64,000 bases of DNA. Origin: a gamma proteobacterium HIMB30 (GTDB lineage Bacteria; Pseudomonadota; Gammaproteobacteria; Pseudomonadales; Litorivicinaceae). The stretch lies in assembly GCA_000227525.2 (NCBI GenBank), contig AGIG01000028.1, positions 1-64,000 of the forward strand, read 5' to 3'. Within the stretch, counting starts at the first letter, position 1; the number at the start of each line of letters is the position of its first letter. Below the pieces are notes generated by a model. The model made no database searches. It was not told where the DNA came from and worked only from the letters and a program-made list of their open reading frames with translations. Positions 1-12,672 of this stretch are shown here, in pieces. The position numbers and the translations under genes were made by a program.

Positions 1-89
1 GTGAACGGTACCTCGTTCCTTTTTCTTCGTGTTGGTGCGACATAAAACGGACGTACAGCGCCCTGCCCGTCCGTGCATACAATCTAAAC

Positions 90-174
90 TGGTGGAGGGG
101 GCAGGATTCGAACCTGCGTAGCCATAGGCAACAGATTTACAGTCTGCCGGTTTTAACCACTCACCCACCCCTCC
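90..174 (-). tRNA. tRNA-Tyr(GTA)
   Basis: An 85-nt class II tRNA with a long variable arm. The acceptor strands GGAGGGG and CCCCTCC pair, the anticodon loop reads CTGTAAA (anticodon GTA), and the T-arm holds GGTTCGAATCC. The 3' CCA is encoded (90-92). It lies 24 nt downstream of tRNA-Thr, the same order as thrU-tyrU ahead of tufB in E. coli, so tRNA-Gly, tRNA-Thr and tufB may follow beyond the left edge. Bases 1-89 show no gene. Confidence 0.97.
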
Positions 175-198
175 ACACACCCAGTCAAACTGGGCTAG

Positions 199-274
199 TG
201 GTGCCGGCACCAAGAATCGAACTCGGGACCTTCGCATTACAAGTGCGCTGCTCTACCATCTGAGCTATGCCGGC
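199..274 (-). tRNA. tRNA-Thr(TGT)
   Basis: A 76-nt tRNA. The acceptor stem GCCGGCA/TGCCGGC is perfect, the anticodon loop CTTGTAA gives anticodon TGT, and CCA is encoded at 199-201. It is the first gene of the tRNA transcript that continues into tRNA-Tyr, with its own promoter at 312-340. Confidence 0.97.
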
Positions 275-311
275 AAAATCTGAACCACATTCCTGCAATT
301 CAGGGCGCGAA

Positions 312-340
312 ATTTAACCAAAAGGGGCGTCTGATTACAA
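312..340 (-). promoter_or_regulatory. Promoter of the tRNA-Thr/Tyr transcript
   Basis: On the minus strand, a -35 TTGTAA (335-340) and -10 TTAAAT (312-317) are 17 bp apart. The -10 is followed by TTCGCGCC, a GC-rich discriminator typical of stringently controlled stable-RNA promoters. It sits between the coaX stop and the tRNA-Thr gene. Confidence 0.6.
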
Positions 341-358
341 GGACTTTGTTAAAAAATA

Positions 359-1087
359 TTACAGCCCACGGAAAAATCGATGGATTCCCAAAAACACTAA
401 ATTTGGCTGCACAATCACATGATCCGGAAGGTGTCCTGCGAGCCAATCGCCATCACCACCGGTCACAATCACCGCATCAATAGACGAGGATGCGTTATGA
501 AGTGCACGTTCGCACATCGAGACCAAACTCATCCGAATACCGTGTTCAACTGCCTGCTGTGTATTTCGGCCTGGCTCCAGTTTCGCTGAATATAGCCTGT
601 CAGCAACACCGCCAATTCGCGCGGTCCGCAGTGTGAGACTACTTCGGGCCAACGAGAGGCCTGGAAAGATATAGCCACCTTGGTGCTCACCATCGGATAC
701 AAAATCAATAGTGCAAGCAGTTCCCGCATCAATCACGCAATAGTTCGTTGCATGACTAAATGCGCCCAACATGGCAGCGACTCGGTCTAAGCCGATCTGA
801 TCAGCAGATGTGGATCCCAGAGAGAACCAATTAGGCAGATGTGCCATATGCATTTCACGAACATCACAGTGCGGTGCAGATAAACTGTCGCAGTAAACAG
901 AAACGGCGCGGGTTAACTCTGGGTCAGACACACTACAAATCGCCACCGACTGCACCACTGACCAATCGAGCGAACGCAACCCGGACTCTAAAGCAGCCGG
1001 ATCAATATGCCCCTGATCGACGACGCGCCCATCAACCCACAAACACCATTTCAACAGACTGTTCCCAAAATCAATGAGTAAATCCAT
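359..1087 (-). CDS. coaX: Type III pantothenate kinase
   Basis: Phosphorylates pantothenate in the cytoplasm, the first step of CoA synthesis. The 242-residue protein has the ASKHA phosphate-binding motif DFGNS (6-10), GLDR (99-102), DAGTA (120-124) and GGYIFPG (137-143), and ends with the TGGDG element, all family marks of the CoaX class that is unrelated to CoaA. Its ATG shares one base with the birA stop (TAATG), so the two are translationally coupled. The birA-coaX-tRNA order is conserved in Pseudomonas. Length is normal and nothing looks damaged. Confidence 0.95.
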   Translation of the reverse strand: MDLLIDFGNSLLKWCLWVDGRVVDQGHIDPAALESGLRSLDWSVVQSVAICSVSDPELTRAVSVYCDSLSAPHCDVREMHMAHLPNWFSLGSTSADQIGLDRVAAMLGAFSHATNYCVIDAGTACTIDFVSDGEHQGGYIFPGLSLARSSLTLRTARIGGVADRLYSAKLEPGRNTQQAVEHGIRMSLVSMCERALHNASSSIDAVIVTGGDGDWLAGHLPDHVIVQPNLVFLGIHRFFRGL

Positions 1088-2007
1088 TATCGAGGCCTCA
1101 CACTCACATCACCGGCAGACACATATTCTGCCCCAGCATGCGTCAGGACACATAACCGACCGAACTCATCGATACCATGGGCGATTCCTGAGATTTGGGT
1201 GGACCCAGCGATCACGTTAATCTCTCGGCCATTGAGTAAAGAGACTGCGTTATAGCGCTCGATCCGATCTTGCGGAGTTCGACGCGTATAGTTGTTAATC
1301 GCCGAACACAAGGCGTTGATTAGAGATCCCGTATCTTGGTCTGTCCAGACATGATTTGATACCTCAACTATCGATGTTGTCGACGCATTAACACCTGATG
1401 TCGGCCACAAATTCAGCCCAAGACCAATCACAACAAAAGTTCGGTCTTGATCACCCTGAAGCTCCATCAACAAGCCAGCCAATTTCCGCTCATCGACCCA
1501 CAAGTCATTTGGCCACTTGAGGCAGGCATTGACACCAAGTCCATTCAAGACCTGACAAATTGCAACCCCGACTTCAATTGAAAGCCCTGCGAGATCCTGA
1601 ATACCGCAATCAAGCCAGGTGCCAACAGAAAACATTAATGCATCACCTGGCGCTGCGATCCATCGGCTACCGCGACGGCCCCGCCCCTGATTTTGATACA
1701 AAGTCATCAGGCATCGTTCTGCCCGTGATTCAAGAACCAAAGTATTGGTTGAACACACTTCAGGCGACAGATCGACTTCTATTCCAACGTGATCTTGTAT
1801 CGTTGCAGGATCGGGTAAATACACAGCGTGACTTAATCGGTAGCCAAGGTCACTGGCCTGAATGTCGACTCCGATCGACTTCAGGTATTCCACGCGTTGC
1901 CAGACAGCAGCTCGCGAAACTGAAAGATTCGCCCCCAACTGTGAGCCTGAAATTAATTCACCTTTGGCAAGTTGCTCAAGGACTGGTAACCAAGTCGAGG
2001 ATTTCAT
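1087..2007 (-). CDS. birA: Biotin-protein ligase / biotin operon repressor
   Basis: Makes biotinyl-AMP and attaches biotin to the acetyl-CoA carboxylase carrier protein. The 306-residue protein begins with a winged helix (about residues 1-65: SQLGANLSVSRAAVWQRVEY), so it should also act as a repressor, as in E. coli. The catalytic domain has GRGRRGSRW (the biotinyl-AMP loop) and KWPNDLW. The SH3-like C-terminal domain is present. The ATG overlaps the upstream transporter stop by four bases (ATGA). The operon reads transporter-birA-coaX-tRNAs. Confidence 0.96.
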   Translation of the reverse strand: MKSSTWLPVLEQLAKGELISGSQLGANLSVSRAAVWQRVEYLKSIGVDIQASDLGYRLSHAVYLPDPATIQDHVGIEVDLSPEVCSTNTLVLESRAERCLMTLYQNQGRGRRGSRWIAAPGDALMFSVGTWLDCGIQDLAGLSIEVGVAICQVLNGLGVNACLKWPNDLWVDERKLAGLLMELQGDQDRTFVVIGLGLNLWPTSGVNASTTSIVEVSNHVWTDQDTGSLINALCSAINNYTRRTPQDRIERYNAVSLLNGREINVIAGSTQISGIAHGIDEFGRLCVLTHAGAEYVSAGDVSVRPR

Positions 2008-2912
2008 GGAACTTCTGCGCCTGCTTTCTTGGAATCGTCTGGCGCATAAAGAACGAGTAACACGCCAGCAGCCGCAAGACCAATGCCGGGCCAGGCGTCA
2101 AGAGGCATGACTTCGTCGACGACGAGCCAAGCGATCAAAGCCGCAATCCCTGGTACCAAAAACATGATGCTCGTGACTCGAGAAATGGCTCCAAATCGGA
2201 CCATCGTTAGCATTAAAAAGATTCCAAGCAATGAATTACCGAACACAAGATAACAAAGCGCACCGATCATCGAAGGAGACCACTCGGTTTGGTACCCCTC
2301 GAGATACAATGCGATCGGGACACTCACAAAACTCGCAAATGTGTATTGAATGACATAAATCAGTAATGGATGACATTCTGGACGCTGTCGTTTGTCATAT
2401 ACCTGGCCCAGAGACAGTGAAACCACCGCCACGAATCCGAGTACTGCACCTAATAATGCGCCATCGGAAAAGTGGCCTTGAACGAAAATAACCCAAGACG
2501 CGCCGAGCAAACCAACCACTAAGCCGACCCAAATCCTGCCTGAAGGAATCCGACGATTGACCATTGAACCGACCATGGCGATTAGCACTGGCTGAGACGC
2601 AGCGAATAGCGCCAACACCCCGGCCGACGCCCCAAGGGCCAACCCGAAATAAATGCAGAGGAAATGACCCAATTGAAGAAAGGTCGCTACGATTAGTAAA
2701 TCCCGAAACGCTTGGCTTGACGGCCAGGCTGGACGAATGATGAATACAAAAGGAACGAGCACAAGGGCCGCGCCAACAAAACGAAGAGCGAGTAGATTGA
2801 GAGGCGTGGTCGACTCCAGTGCTAGTTTCGCAACGCCATATCCAGCGCTCCATACGAATAGGAATAACCAAGGAGCGATCGGTAACCAACGTGGCTCGTT
2901 TGTCAAACTCAT
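2004..2912 (-). CDS. EamA/DMT-family transporter
   Basis: A 302-residue inner-membrane protein of the drug/metabolite transporter superfamily. Two EamA repeats of about five helices each are visible (FLFVWSAGYGVAKLAL near the start; GAVLGFVAVVSLSLGQVYDK opening the second). Substrate is not predictable; family members export amino acids, nucleobases or drugs. ATG at 2912 is preferred over an in-frame TTG at 2918, because AGGA lies eight to nine bases upstream. It lies just beyond the rRNA terminator and overlaps birA by four bases. Confidence 0.85.
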   Translation of the reverse strand: MSLTNEPRWLPIAPWLFLFVWSAGYGVAKLALESTTPLNLLALRFVGAALVLVPFVFIIRPAWPSSQAFRDLLIVATFLQLGHFLCIYFGLALGASAGVLALFAASQPVLIAMVGSMVNRRIPSGRIWVGLVVGLLGASWVIFVQGHFSDGALLGAVLGFVAVVSLSLGQVYDKRQRPECHPLLIYVIQYTFASFVSVPIALYLEGYQTEWSPSMIGALCYLVFGNSLLGIFLMLTMVRFGAISRVTSIMFLVPGIAALIAWLVVDEVMPLDAWPGIGLAAAGVLLVLYAPDDSKKAGAEVP

Positions 2913-2948
2913 ACACAAATCCTAGAGAGTCCAAAATCACTCGGCAAT

Positions 2949-2982
2949 AAAAAACCCCGCCTTCGCAGAAGACGGGGTTTTT
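2949..2982 (-). terminator. Intrinsic terminator of the rRNA operon
   Basis: On the minus strand a GC-rich hairpin ACCCCGTCTTC-TGC-GAAGGCGGGGT is followed by TTTTTT. It lies 11 bases beyond the 5S rRNA 3' end and separates the rRNA transcript from the EamA-birA-coaX genes read in the same direction. Confidence 0.92.
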
Positions 2983-2993
2983 CACGATAAGAT

Positions 2994-3110
2994 GCCTGAC
3001 GATGACCTACTCTCACATGGGGAGACCCCACACTACCATCGGCGCTAAGCGGTTTCACTTCTGAGTTCGGGATGGAATCAGGTGGTTCACGCTCGCTATT
3101 GTCGTCAGAC
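2994..3110 (-). rRNA. rrf: 5S ribosomal RNA
   Basis: About 117 nt. Terminal strands TGTCTGACGAC and GTCGTCAGGC pair as helix I. The CCATCCCGAACTCAGAAGTGAAAC loop region and the GGTAGTGTGGGGTCTCCCCATG arm are typical bacterial 5S. Ends are placed by the terminal helix and could be off by one or two bases. Confidence 0.96.
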
Positions 3111-3197
3111 AAGCCGGTGTGTTGTGCCGCAAAGCCACACAACAAAAAGGGTGTTGAATTAACAAGTATCAGCACATTTGGTGAAATCGTGTCATCG

Positions 3198-3218
3198 ATC
3201 CTCGATGAGTTCGAGGAT
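3198..3218 (-). other. Hairpin in the 23S-5S spacer
   Basis: Perfect 8-bp inverted repeat ATCCTCGA (3198-3205) and TCGAGGAT (3211-3218) with a 5-nt loop. Its right arm shares bases with the 23S processing stem (3215-3230), so the two structures exclude each other in the precursor. The rest of the 3111-3224 spacer holds no gene. Confidence 0.6.
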
Positions 3219-3224
3219 TGTATG

Positions 3225-6067
<2,843 letters not shown>

Positions 6068-6074
<7 letters not shown>

Positions 6075-6083
6075 ATACAATCC
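6068..6083 (-). other. 23S rRNA processing stem (5' arm; partner at 3215-3230)
   Basis: The 16 bases at 6068-6083 are perfectly complementary, within the precursor, to 3215-3230: the minus-strand 5' flank reads GGATTGTATGATCAAG and the 3' flank its reverse complement. This is the long terminal stem that RNase III cuts in bacterial rRNA precursors. Confidence 0.85.
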
Positions 6084-6227
6084 TGGAACTCACAAAGAGA
6101 TCATTCATGCATGGCACCGATTCCACGATAAATGCTGATCTATAATCAGCATCACCAAACGCGCCTGTAATCTTTGAAATTGATACAACGTATCCAATTT
6201 TGTTGATTACAAAACTTGTTAATCCAA

Positions 6228-6241
6228 CTTGTTAAAGAACA
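6228..6241 (-). promoter_or_regulatory. BoxA antitermination element in the 16S-23S spacer
   Basis: Minus-strand TGTTCTTTAACAAG matches the gammaproteobacterial boxA (TGCTCTTTAACAA). It lies between tRNA-Ala and 23S, the usual site of the spacer boxA that loads NusB/S10 antitermination factors. Confidence 0.75.
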
Positions 6242-6302
6242 CTGACCACATAGTCATTGAAAAACACATGCTGCGTTTTTCAATAACCACGCCGGTATAG
6301 AA

Positions 6303-6378
6303 TGGTGGAGCTATGCGGGATCGAACCGCAGACCTCCTGCGTGCAAAGCAGGCGCTCTCCCAGCTGAGCTATAGCCCC
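6303..6378 (-). tRNA. tRNA-Ala(TGC)
   Basis: 76 nt with acceptor stem GGGGCTA/TAGCTCC (one G-T wobble), anticodon loop TTTGCAC (TGC), T-arm GGTTCGATCC and encoded CCA. Standard second tRNA of the 16S-23S spacer. Confidence 0.97.
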
Positions 6379-6385
6379 ACAGTAT

Positions 6386-6462
<77 letters not shown>

Positions 6463-6533
6463 GTTCACTGCTATACCAGGTCATTAGATCAAGCAATGCG
6501 TGTGAGCACTTAAGCCTTGGTCAACTCATCGTT

Positions 6534-8072
<1,539 letters not shown>

Positions 8073-8175
8073 AGAGTACCTGAATAATTCAGGTGATATT
8101 TTTTGCTCAGACAATCGCAAAACTGCTAAATAAATTTATACAGGTATGCTTGTCTGAAAATTTTGTCGACTTCCA

Positions 8176-8204
8176 GCTCAAGCACCCACACGCATTGCTT
8201 GATC
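8176..8204 (-). other. 16S rRNA processing stem (5' arm; partner at 6487-6515)
   Basis: The leader bases at 8176-8204 pair with the trailer at 6487-6515 over 29 positions. Eighteen are uninterrupted Watson-Crick pairs (GATCAAGCAATGCGTGTG), and the differing positions beyond are all G-U wobbles in RNA. This is the RNase III stem that brackets 16S. Confidence 0.85.
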
Positions 8205-8219
8205 AATTTTTTAAAAAAC
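8203..8219 (-). promoter_or_regulatory. Degenerate leader boxA
   Basis: Minus-strand GTTTTTTAAAAAATTGA occupies the place of the leader boxA (TGCTCTTTAACAA in relatives) immediately before the 16S processing stem. It keeps the TTTAA core but lost the CTC part. The call rests mainly on position. Confidence 0.4.
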
Positions 8220-8220
8220 G

Positions 8221-8241
8221 CTTCAGAGGGCCTCTCTGAAG
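8221..8241 (-). other. Hairpin in the rRNA leader
   Basis: Perfect 8-bp inverted repeat CTTCAGAG/CTCTGAAG around a 5-nt loop, between the start-proximal promoter and boxA. There is no T-run, so it is unlikely to be a terminator. Confidence 0.5.
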
Positions 8242-8250
8242 TGGACGCGT

Positions 8251-8278
8251 ATTCTATCGAATCCCGCGCTTTTTGCAA
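8251..8278 (-). promoter_or_regulatory. rRNA promoter P4 (proximal to 16S)
   Basis: Minus strand: -35 TTGCAA (8273-8278), 16-bp spacer, -10 TAGAAT (8251-8256), then ACGCGTCC, a GC-rich discriminator. It lies about 180 bp upstream of 16S. Confidence 0.75.
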
Positions 8279-8279
8279 C

Positions 8280-8298
8280 CAAAATCTTCGAGATTTTG
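8280..8298 (-). other. Inverted repeat between rRNA promoters
   Basis: CAAAATCT-TCG-AGATTTTG, a perfect 8-bp inverted repeat immediately upstream of the P4 -35. It could be a protein site or a hairpin in transcripts from the upstream promoters. Confidence 0.45.
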
Positions 8299-8339
8299 TG
8301 GTTACTCTTTAAGGCTTTCGCCTCAAATTTGGCCGGCGC

Positions 8340-8367
8340 ATTGTATTGGGCTTTCCCCAAATTGCAA
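8340..8367 (-). promoter_or_regulatory. rRNA promoter P3
   Basis: Minus strand: -35 TTGCAA (8362-8367), 16-bp spacer, -10 TACAAT (8340-8345), then GCGCCGGCC, the classic stringent discriminator. Confidence 0.75.
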
Positions 8368-8427
8368 CCGTTGATTTCCGTCGTTTAAAACACTCTCCAG
8401 TGAAGGGCGTCTAAACGAGGAGCGCGA

Positions 8428-8455
8428 ATAGTACAGTGTTTTATCCGCCTTGCAA
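8428..8455 (-). promoter_or_regulatory. rRNA promoter P2
   Basis: Minus strand: -35 TTGCAA (8450-8455), 16-bp spacer, -10 TACTAT (8428-8433), then TCGCGCTCC. Confidence 0.72.
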
Positions 8456-8518
8456 GCAATTTTCCAAATTATTTTTTCGAAGCCTCGCTGCCGCCCTCGT
8501 TTCTCGAGAGAGGCGCGC

Positions 8519-8546
8519 AGTATAGGGCGCGCGCGCAGTGTGTCAA
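8519..8546 (-). promoter_or_regulatory. rRNA promoter P1 (most distal)
   Basis: Minus strand: consensus -35 TTGACA (8541-8546), 16-bp spacer made almost wholly of G and C, -10 TATACT (8519-8524), then GCGCGCC. It starts only 18 bp beyond the tyrS stop codon. Confidence 0.8.
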
Positions 8547-8564
8547 CGACTTTTCACAAATTCG

Positions 8565-9791
8565 CTACGACTCGGTCACAGTCACACGAACGAATCGCTT
8601 CTTACCGCATTGAAACACATGGGTTTCTGCGGAATTCACGCGATACTGCAGATCTGTTTCGAGCACTCCATTAATACGGACAGCGCCCTGCGTAATAAAA
8701 CTCCGCGCCTCAGATGAACTCTTCGCTAAACCCGTTTCTCTCAGCAACACTGCCAACGGGATCCCACCATCTGTATCCGCAGCCACGGACATCTCAGGCA
8801 TTTCATCAGGTATCTCTCCAGCTTTAAATTTGTTGCCAGCACTTTTCGATGCGCGCTCTGCTGCTTCGGCGTCATGAAAACGTGTGATCAATTCTTTTGC
8901 GAGATCCGCCTTCGCACTATTGGGCGAGAGGGAACCCGACTCAACAGCTTCCCTCAACACAGCCAGCTCATCATTACTTTTGAAACTTAACAGGTCGTAG
9001 TAACGCCACATCAGCTCGTCAGAAATTCCCATGAGTTTTCCATACATGTCACCAGGCGTATCGTTCAGACCCACATAATTTCCGAGTGACTTTGACATCT
9101 TCTTTTCGCCATCCAAACCCTCAAGAATCGGCATCATCAAAATCGTTTGCGGTTTTTGTCCGGCATCTCGCTGCAGCTCTCGGCCCATCAACAGATTGAA
9201 TCGCTGATCCGTGCCACCGAGCTCAACATCTGCCTCAAGCGCTACTGAGTCATAGCCCTGCATTAAAGGATAGAGAAACTCATGAATCGAAATCGGCTGC
9301 TCAGTCTTGAATCGTTTATTGAAGTCATCGCGCTCAAGCATCCTCGCGACTGTCAGTTTTGCGGCTAATCGGACAAAGTCTTGAGGCTTCAACTGATTCA
9401 TCCAGCGACTATTGTATTCAACTCGCGTTTTATCCTTATCAAGAATTTTAAATACCTGAGCAGCATAGGTCTCTGCATTCTGAATCAACTGCTCTTCTGC
9501 TAATGGTTGACGGGTTTGATTTTTACCGGTCGGATCGCCGATCAACCCCGTGAAATCTCCTATCAGGAATATGACTTCATGCCCGAGGTCTTGGAATTGC
9601 CGCAACTTATTGATCAGTACCGTATGACCCAAATGTAGATCTGGCGCTGTTGGGTCAAATCCCGCCTTAATCCTCAAAGGCTGTCCGCTATCCAGCTTAT
9701 CCTTTAACTCATCTAACGGAAGAATCTCATCTGCGCCACGCGCAATCAGATCAATTGCCTGTTGAAGACTACGCCCATCCACTGTTGCCAT
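8565..9791 (-). CDS. tyrS: Tyrosyl-tRNA synthetase
   Basis: Charges tRNA-Tyr with tyrosine. The 408-residue class I synthetase has the HIGH-type motif HLGH (in [10 protein letters not shown]), KMSKS in [11 protein letters not shown], and a C-terminal S4 RNA-binding domain ([23 protein letters not shown]). The length and sequence resemble the TyrZ-like form found in Pseudomonas rather than E. coli TyrS. It is divergent from the M23 peptidase gene and upstream of the rRNA operon on the same strand. ATG start. Confidence 0.97.
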   Translation of the reverse strand: MATVDGRSLQQAIDLIARGADEILPLDELKDKLDSGQPLRIKAGFDPTAPDLHLGHTVLINKLRQFQDLGHEVIFLIGDFTGLIGDPTGKNQTRQPLAEEQLIQNAETYAAQVFKILDKDKTRVEYNSRWMNQLKPQDFVRLAAKLTVARMLERDDFNKRFKTEQPISIHEFLYPLMQGYDSVALEADVELGGTDQRFNLLMGRELQRDAGQKPQTILMMPILEGLDGEKKMSKSLGNYVGLNDTPGDMYGKLMGISDELMWRYYDLLSFKSNDELAVLREAVESGSLSPNSAKADLAKELITRFHDAEAAERASKSAGNKFKAGEIPDEMPEMSVAADTDGGIPLAVLLRETGLAKSSSEARSFITQGAVRINGVLETDLQYRVNSAETHVFQCGKKRFVRVTVTES

Positions 9792-9907
9792 CGGTATTCT
9801 CAGTTCCCTATTGAAAGCGCAATAGTGTACCTAACCTCCATTCTTTTTTTATATGCAACACGCAAATGTTTTGTGTACACTCCGTTAAACAGAAAATTGA
9901 GATCCGA

Positions 9908-11239
9908 ATGCGCAACTTTATCAATCGCTTAGACGCGATATGTCATCCGTTTCCAGGAACTCACGCCCTTGGTTTAATCAGTTCCGTTCTTTTTACGGCG
10001 TCGTTGGTTCTTTGGCCGACCATTGGTGAGACTGGGGATCAGTCCAACCAGACAATGCCAATACCAGCGCTTGCCAAAACAACCACGACCAATCAACACC
10101 TCACTTCACAGACTGAACCATTGGTCATACGGACTGAACGGGTACAGGCAGGCGACTCGCTTTCACGACTGTTCAGTCGTCAGAAACTCAAACCACAGCT
10201 ATTACACGCTCTAACGCAAGCAGAAAAAGGGAAACACCGCATCTCGAAGCTCAATGTCGGACAAACAATTGAATTTCGTTATTCCGGCGAGACTCTCGTT
10301 GAGCTTGCAGTGATTCAATCACCATTTCATCAGACTGTCGCAACCCATCAGGCAGACGGTTGGTCTATCGAACAGCGACAGCGCGATCCAGAGATTTACA
10401 TTGAACATGCTCGCGCGACAATCGATAGTTCTTTATTTGTCGCAGGAGCGCGGGCTGGGCTTCCTGATAATTTGATAATGGAGCTCGCTGATATCTACGG
10501 CCACGTGATTGACTTCGTGTACGAGATTCGAAAAGGAGATCAATTCACCGTCACTTTTGAAAAGCGTTATCTTGATGGTGAGTTCATCGAATACGGCAAT
10601 ATCCTTGCTGCCGAGTTTGTCAACTCAGGTGAGTCATTTCTCGCGGTTCGCTACACAGACAATCAAGGCGACATCGGCTATTACGATGACAAGGGTGTCA
10701 GCTTAAGGAAAGCTTTTCTTCGAGCCCCGCTGAATTTCAGACGAATTAGCTCGAATTTCAATCTCGCCCGAAAGCACCCAGTTCTTGGCAGAATGCGTGC
10801 GCACAAAGGTACAGACTATGCGGCGTCCACGGGAACACCAATCTACGCGGCCGGCGATGGGAAGATCACGTATCGTGGAACCAAAGGCGGTTATGGTCGA
10901 ACAGTCATTATTAAGCACGGCAATAGTATCGAAACGCGTTATGCCCACTTGTCACGCTATGGCAAATACCGGCGTGGACAGAAGGTAAAGCAGGGGCAAG
11001 TCATTGGTTATGTCGGCATGAGTGGGTTGGCAACCGGCCCACATCTGCATTACGAGTTCATTGTGAGTGGTGTGCACAGGAACCCCCGGACAATTCTTGA
11101 TAAGTTACCGAAGGCTAAAACTCTCCCTCAAACGGATATCAAGCGCTTTCAGCGCTTAGCAGAACCTTTGATCGCCTCTTTAAACGCACAACGAAACAAT
11201 GCTGAACTGGCTTTTCAAACCATCACCAAGCCCAAGTAA
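9908..11239 (+). CDS. M23-family murein endopeptidase (MepM-like)
   Basis: A cell-wall hydrolase expected to cut peptidoglycan cross-links in the periplasm. From the ATG at 9908 the 443-residue product has an N-terminal membrane/signal segment (LGLISSVLFTASLVLWPTI), a LysM/OapA-like part (RVQAGDSLSRLFSRQ), and a C-terminal LytM domain with zinc ligands HKGTDYA and HLHYE. An in-frame codon at 9866 would add 14 residues and looks too early. It overlaps anmK by 41 bases, and the pairing with a murein-recycling kinase fits the role. The same order is seen beside tyrS in Pseudomonas. Confidence 0.9.
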   Translation: MRNFINRLDAICHPFPGTHALGLISSVLFTASLVLWPTIGETGDQSNQTMPIPALAKTTTTNQHLTSQTEPLVIRTERVQAGDSLSRLFSRQKLKPQLLHALTQAEKGKHRISKLNVGQTIEFRYSGETLVELAVIQSPFHQTVATHQADGWSIEQRQRDPEIYIEHARATIDSSLFVAGARAGLPDNLIMELADIYGHVIDFVYEIRKGDQFTVTFEKRYLDGEFIEYGNILAAEFVNSGESFLAVRYTDNQGDIGYYDDKGVSLRKAFLRAPLNFRRISSNFNLARKHPVLGRMRAHKGTDYAASTGTPIYAAGDGKITYRGTKGGYGRTVIIKHGNSIETRYAHLSRYGKYRRGQKVKQGQVIGYVGMSGLATGPHLHYEFIVSGVHRNPRTILDKLPKAKTLPQTDIKRFQRLAEPLIASLNAQRNNAELAFQTITKPK

Positions 11240-12329
11240 ACCGCGTTACGCGATTGGACTAATGAGCGGGACCAGCCTGGACGGACTGGATGCCTGCCTA
11301 GTCCGAGAAACATTGGATGGATCGCGCATTGAAGTGGTCCAGTCACAGGCGAGCGAATTCCCACGATCGATTGGAGAAGAGTTGGCCTGCATTATTCAAA
11401 CCGGCCAAGCGAGCCTATCAGACTTAGTTCGTTTAGAAGCTGAATACACTGATCTAGTCCTACAACAATGCCTCCAACTCATCCAGATGAGCCCCGAACC
11501 AATCAGCGTAATCGGCTTTCATGGTCAAACGCTGTGGCATGATCCTGAGGTAGGATCCACCTTGCAAATTGGGTTTGCCGAGCGTCTCGCCGAACAAACT
11601 GGACTTCGAGTCGCACACCAGTTTCGACGCGGTGATATGGCACGGGGCGGCCAAGGCGCACCCCTCGCTCCGTTGTTTCATGAGACACACTTTTCTCGCG
11701 AGACTGAAAACGTAGCCGTACTCAATTTAGGAGGGATCGCAAATATTTCTCTCTTGATTCCTGGACAGCCAACCCGCGGATGGGACATTGGCCCAGCCAA
11801 CACACTTGCGGATCTCTGGCATCAAAAACATCAACAGCAACCCTTTGATCAAAATGGCGAATACGCGTCATCTGGTTTGGTCAATCAAGACCTATTGGAT
11901 GAATTACTCAATGATCCTTATTTCGCAAAAACACCGCCAAAATCGACAGGGCGCGAGTATTTTTCCCAGACCTGGCTCGATAAGGCGCTCGCCTGCGTAT
12001 CTCCACTCGATCCTGCCGACGTTCAAGCGACGTTGAATCACTTGACAGCTGAGCAGGTGGATAAGGCGTTACCAGAAGATATTGACATACTCGTCGTCTG
12101 TGGAGGCGGTGTACATAATACGCACTTAATGGATTTGATTGATGAGACTGTCGACCCTCTTGTCGTCACATCGGACGCCTTTGCTGTCGACCCCGACTAC
12201 GTGGAAGCCGCATGTTTCGGCTGGCTTGGCTTACAGTGCCTAGATCATCGGCCCCTCGACACACAACATATCACTGGCTCAAAAACCCCAGGTGTCATCG
12301 GTTCGATCACACGCCCGGTTACAGGCTAA
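11199..12329 (+). CDS. anmK: Anhydro-N-acetylmuramic acid kinase
   Basis: Opens and phosphorylates 1,6-anhydroMurNAc during peptidoglycan recycling. The 376-residue ASKHA kinase carries the [13 protein letters not shown] signature near residue 23, GFHGQT, GGIANIS, and CGGGVHN. The ATG lies inside the end of the M23 gene (41-base overlap), implying coupled translation. The 3' end overlaps the convergent erpA by 11 bases. Confidence 0.95.
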   Translation: MLNWLFKPSPSPSKPRYAIGLMSGTSLDGLDACLVRETLDGSRIEVVQSQASEFPRSIGEELACIIQTGQASLSDLVRLEAEYTDLVLQQCLQLIQMSPEPISVIGFHGQTLWHDPEVGSTLQIGFAERLAEQTGLRVAHQFRRGDMARGGQGAPLAPLFHETHFSRETENVAVLNLGGIANISLLIPGQPTRGWDIGPANTLADLWHQKHQQQPFDQNGEYASSGLVNQDLLDELLNDPYFAKTPPKSTGREYFSQTWLDKALACVSPLDPADVQATLNHLTAEQVDKALPEDIDILVVCGGGVHNTHLMDLIDETVDPLVVTSDAFAVDPDYVEAACFGWLGLQCLDHRPLDTQHITGSKTPGVIGSITRPVTG

Positions 12330-12666
12330 AGCTCGCTCCACACCCACAAGTACTTGACGCATTTGGATTCTCGACCACGAATTGGGATCCGGTTAACGAT
12401 TCCGAATAATCAACTGTCGAGCCAACCAAATACTGGTATGACAGCCCATCGACAACTACCTTCACTCCGTCTTTCAGGACCTCGGTATCATCCTCCTGAT
12501 GCTCGTCATCAAAACTGAAGCCGTATTGAAAACCTGAACAACCACCGCCTGTCACAAAAACGCGAAGATGGAGATCCGGATTGCCTTCGCCATCAATCAA
12601 TTCTTTCACTTTCGAAACAGCACGATCAGTTAAGTTAATCGGAGTCGGTACAAATACTTCTGCCAT
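12319..12666 (-). CDS. erpA: Iron-sulfur insertion protein ErpA
   Basis: A-type carrier that delivers [4Fe-4S] clusters to apoproteins such as IspG. The 115-residue protein has the HesB/IscA fold with all three cluster cysteines: CSGFQYG (near 53) and CGC (near 108-110), with the typical FVVENPNA segment just before. It is the first gene downstream of argC on this strand, six bases away. Confidence 0.95.
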   Translation of the reverse strand: MAEVFVPTPINLTDRAVSKVKELIDGEGNPDLHLRVFVTGGGCSGFQYGFSFDDEHQEDDTEVLKDGVKVVVDGLSYQYLVGSTVDYSESLTGSQFVVENPNASSTCGCGASFSL

Positions 12667-12672
12667 AATCCC

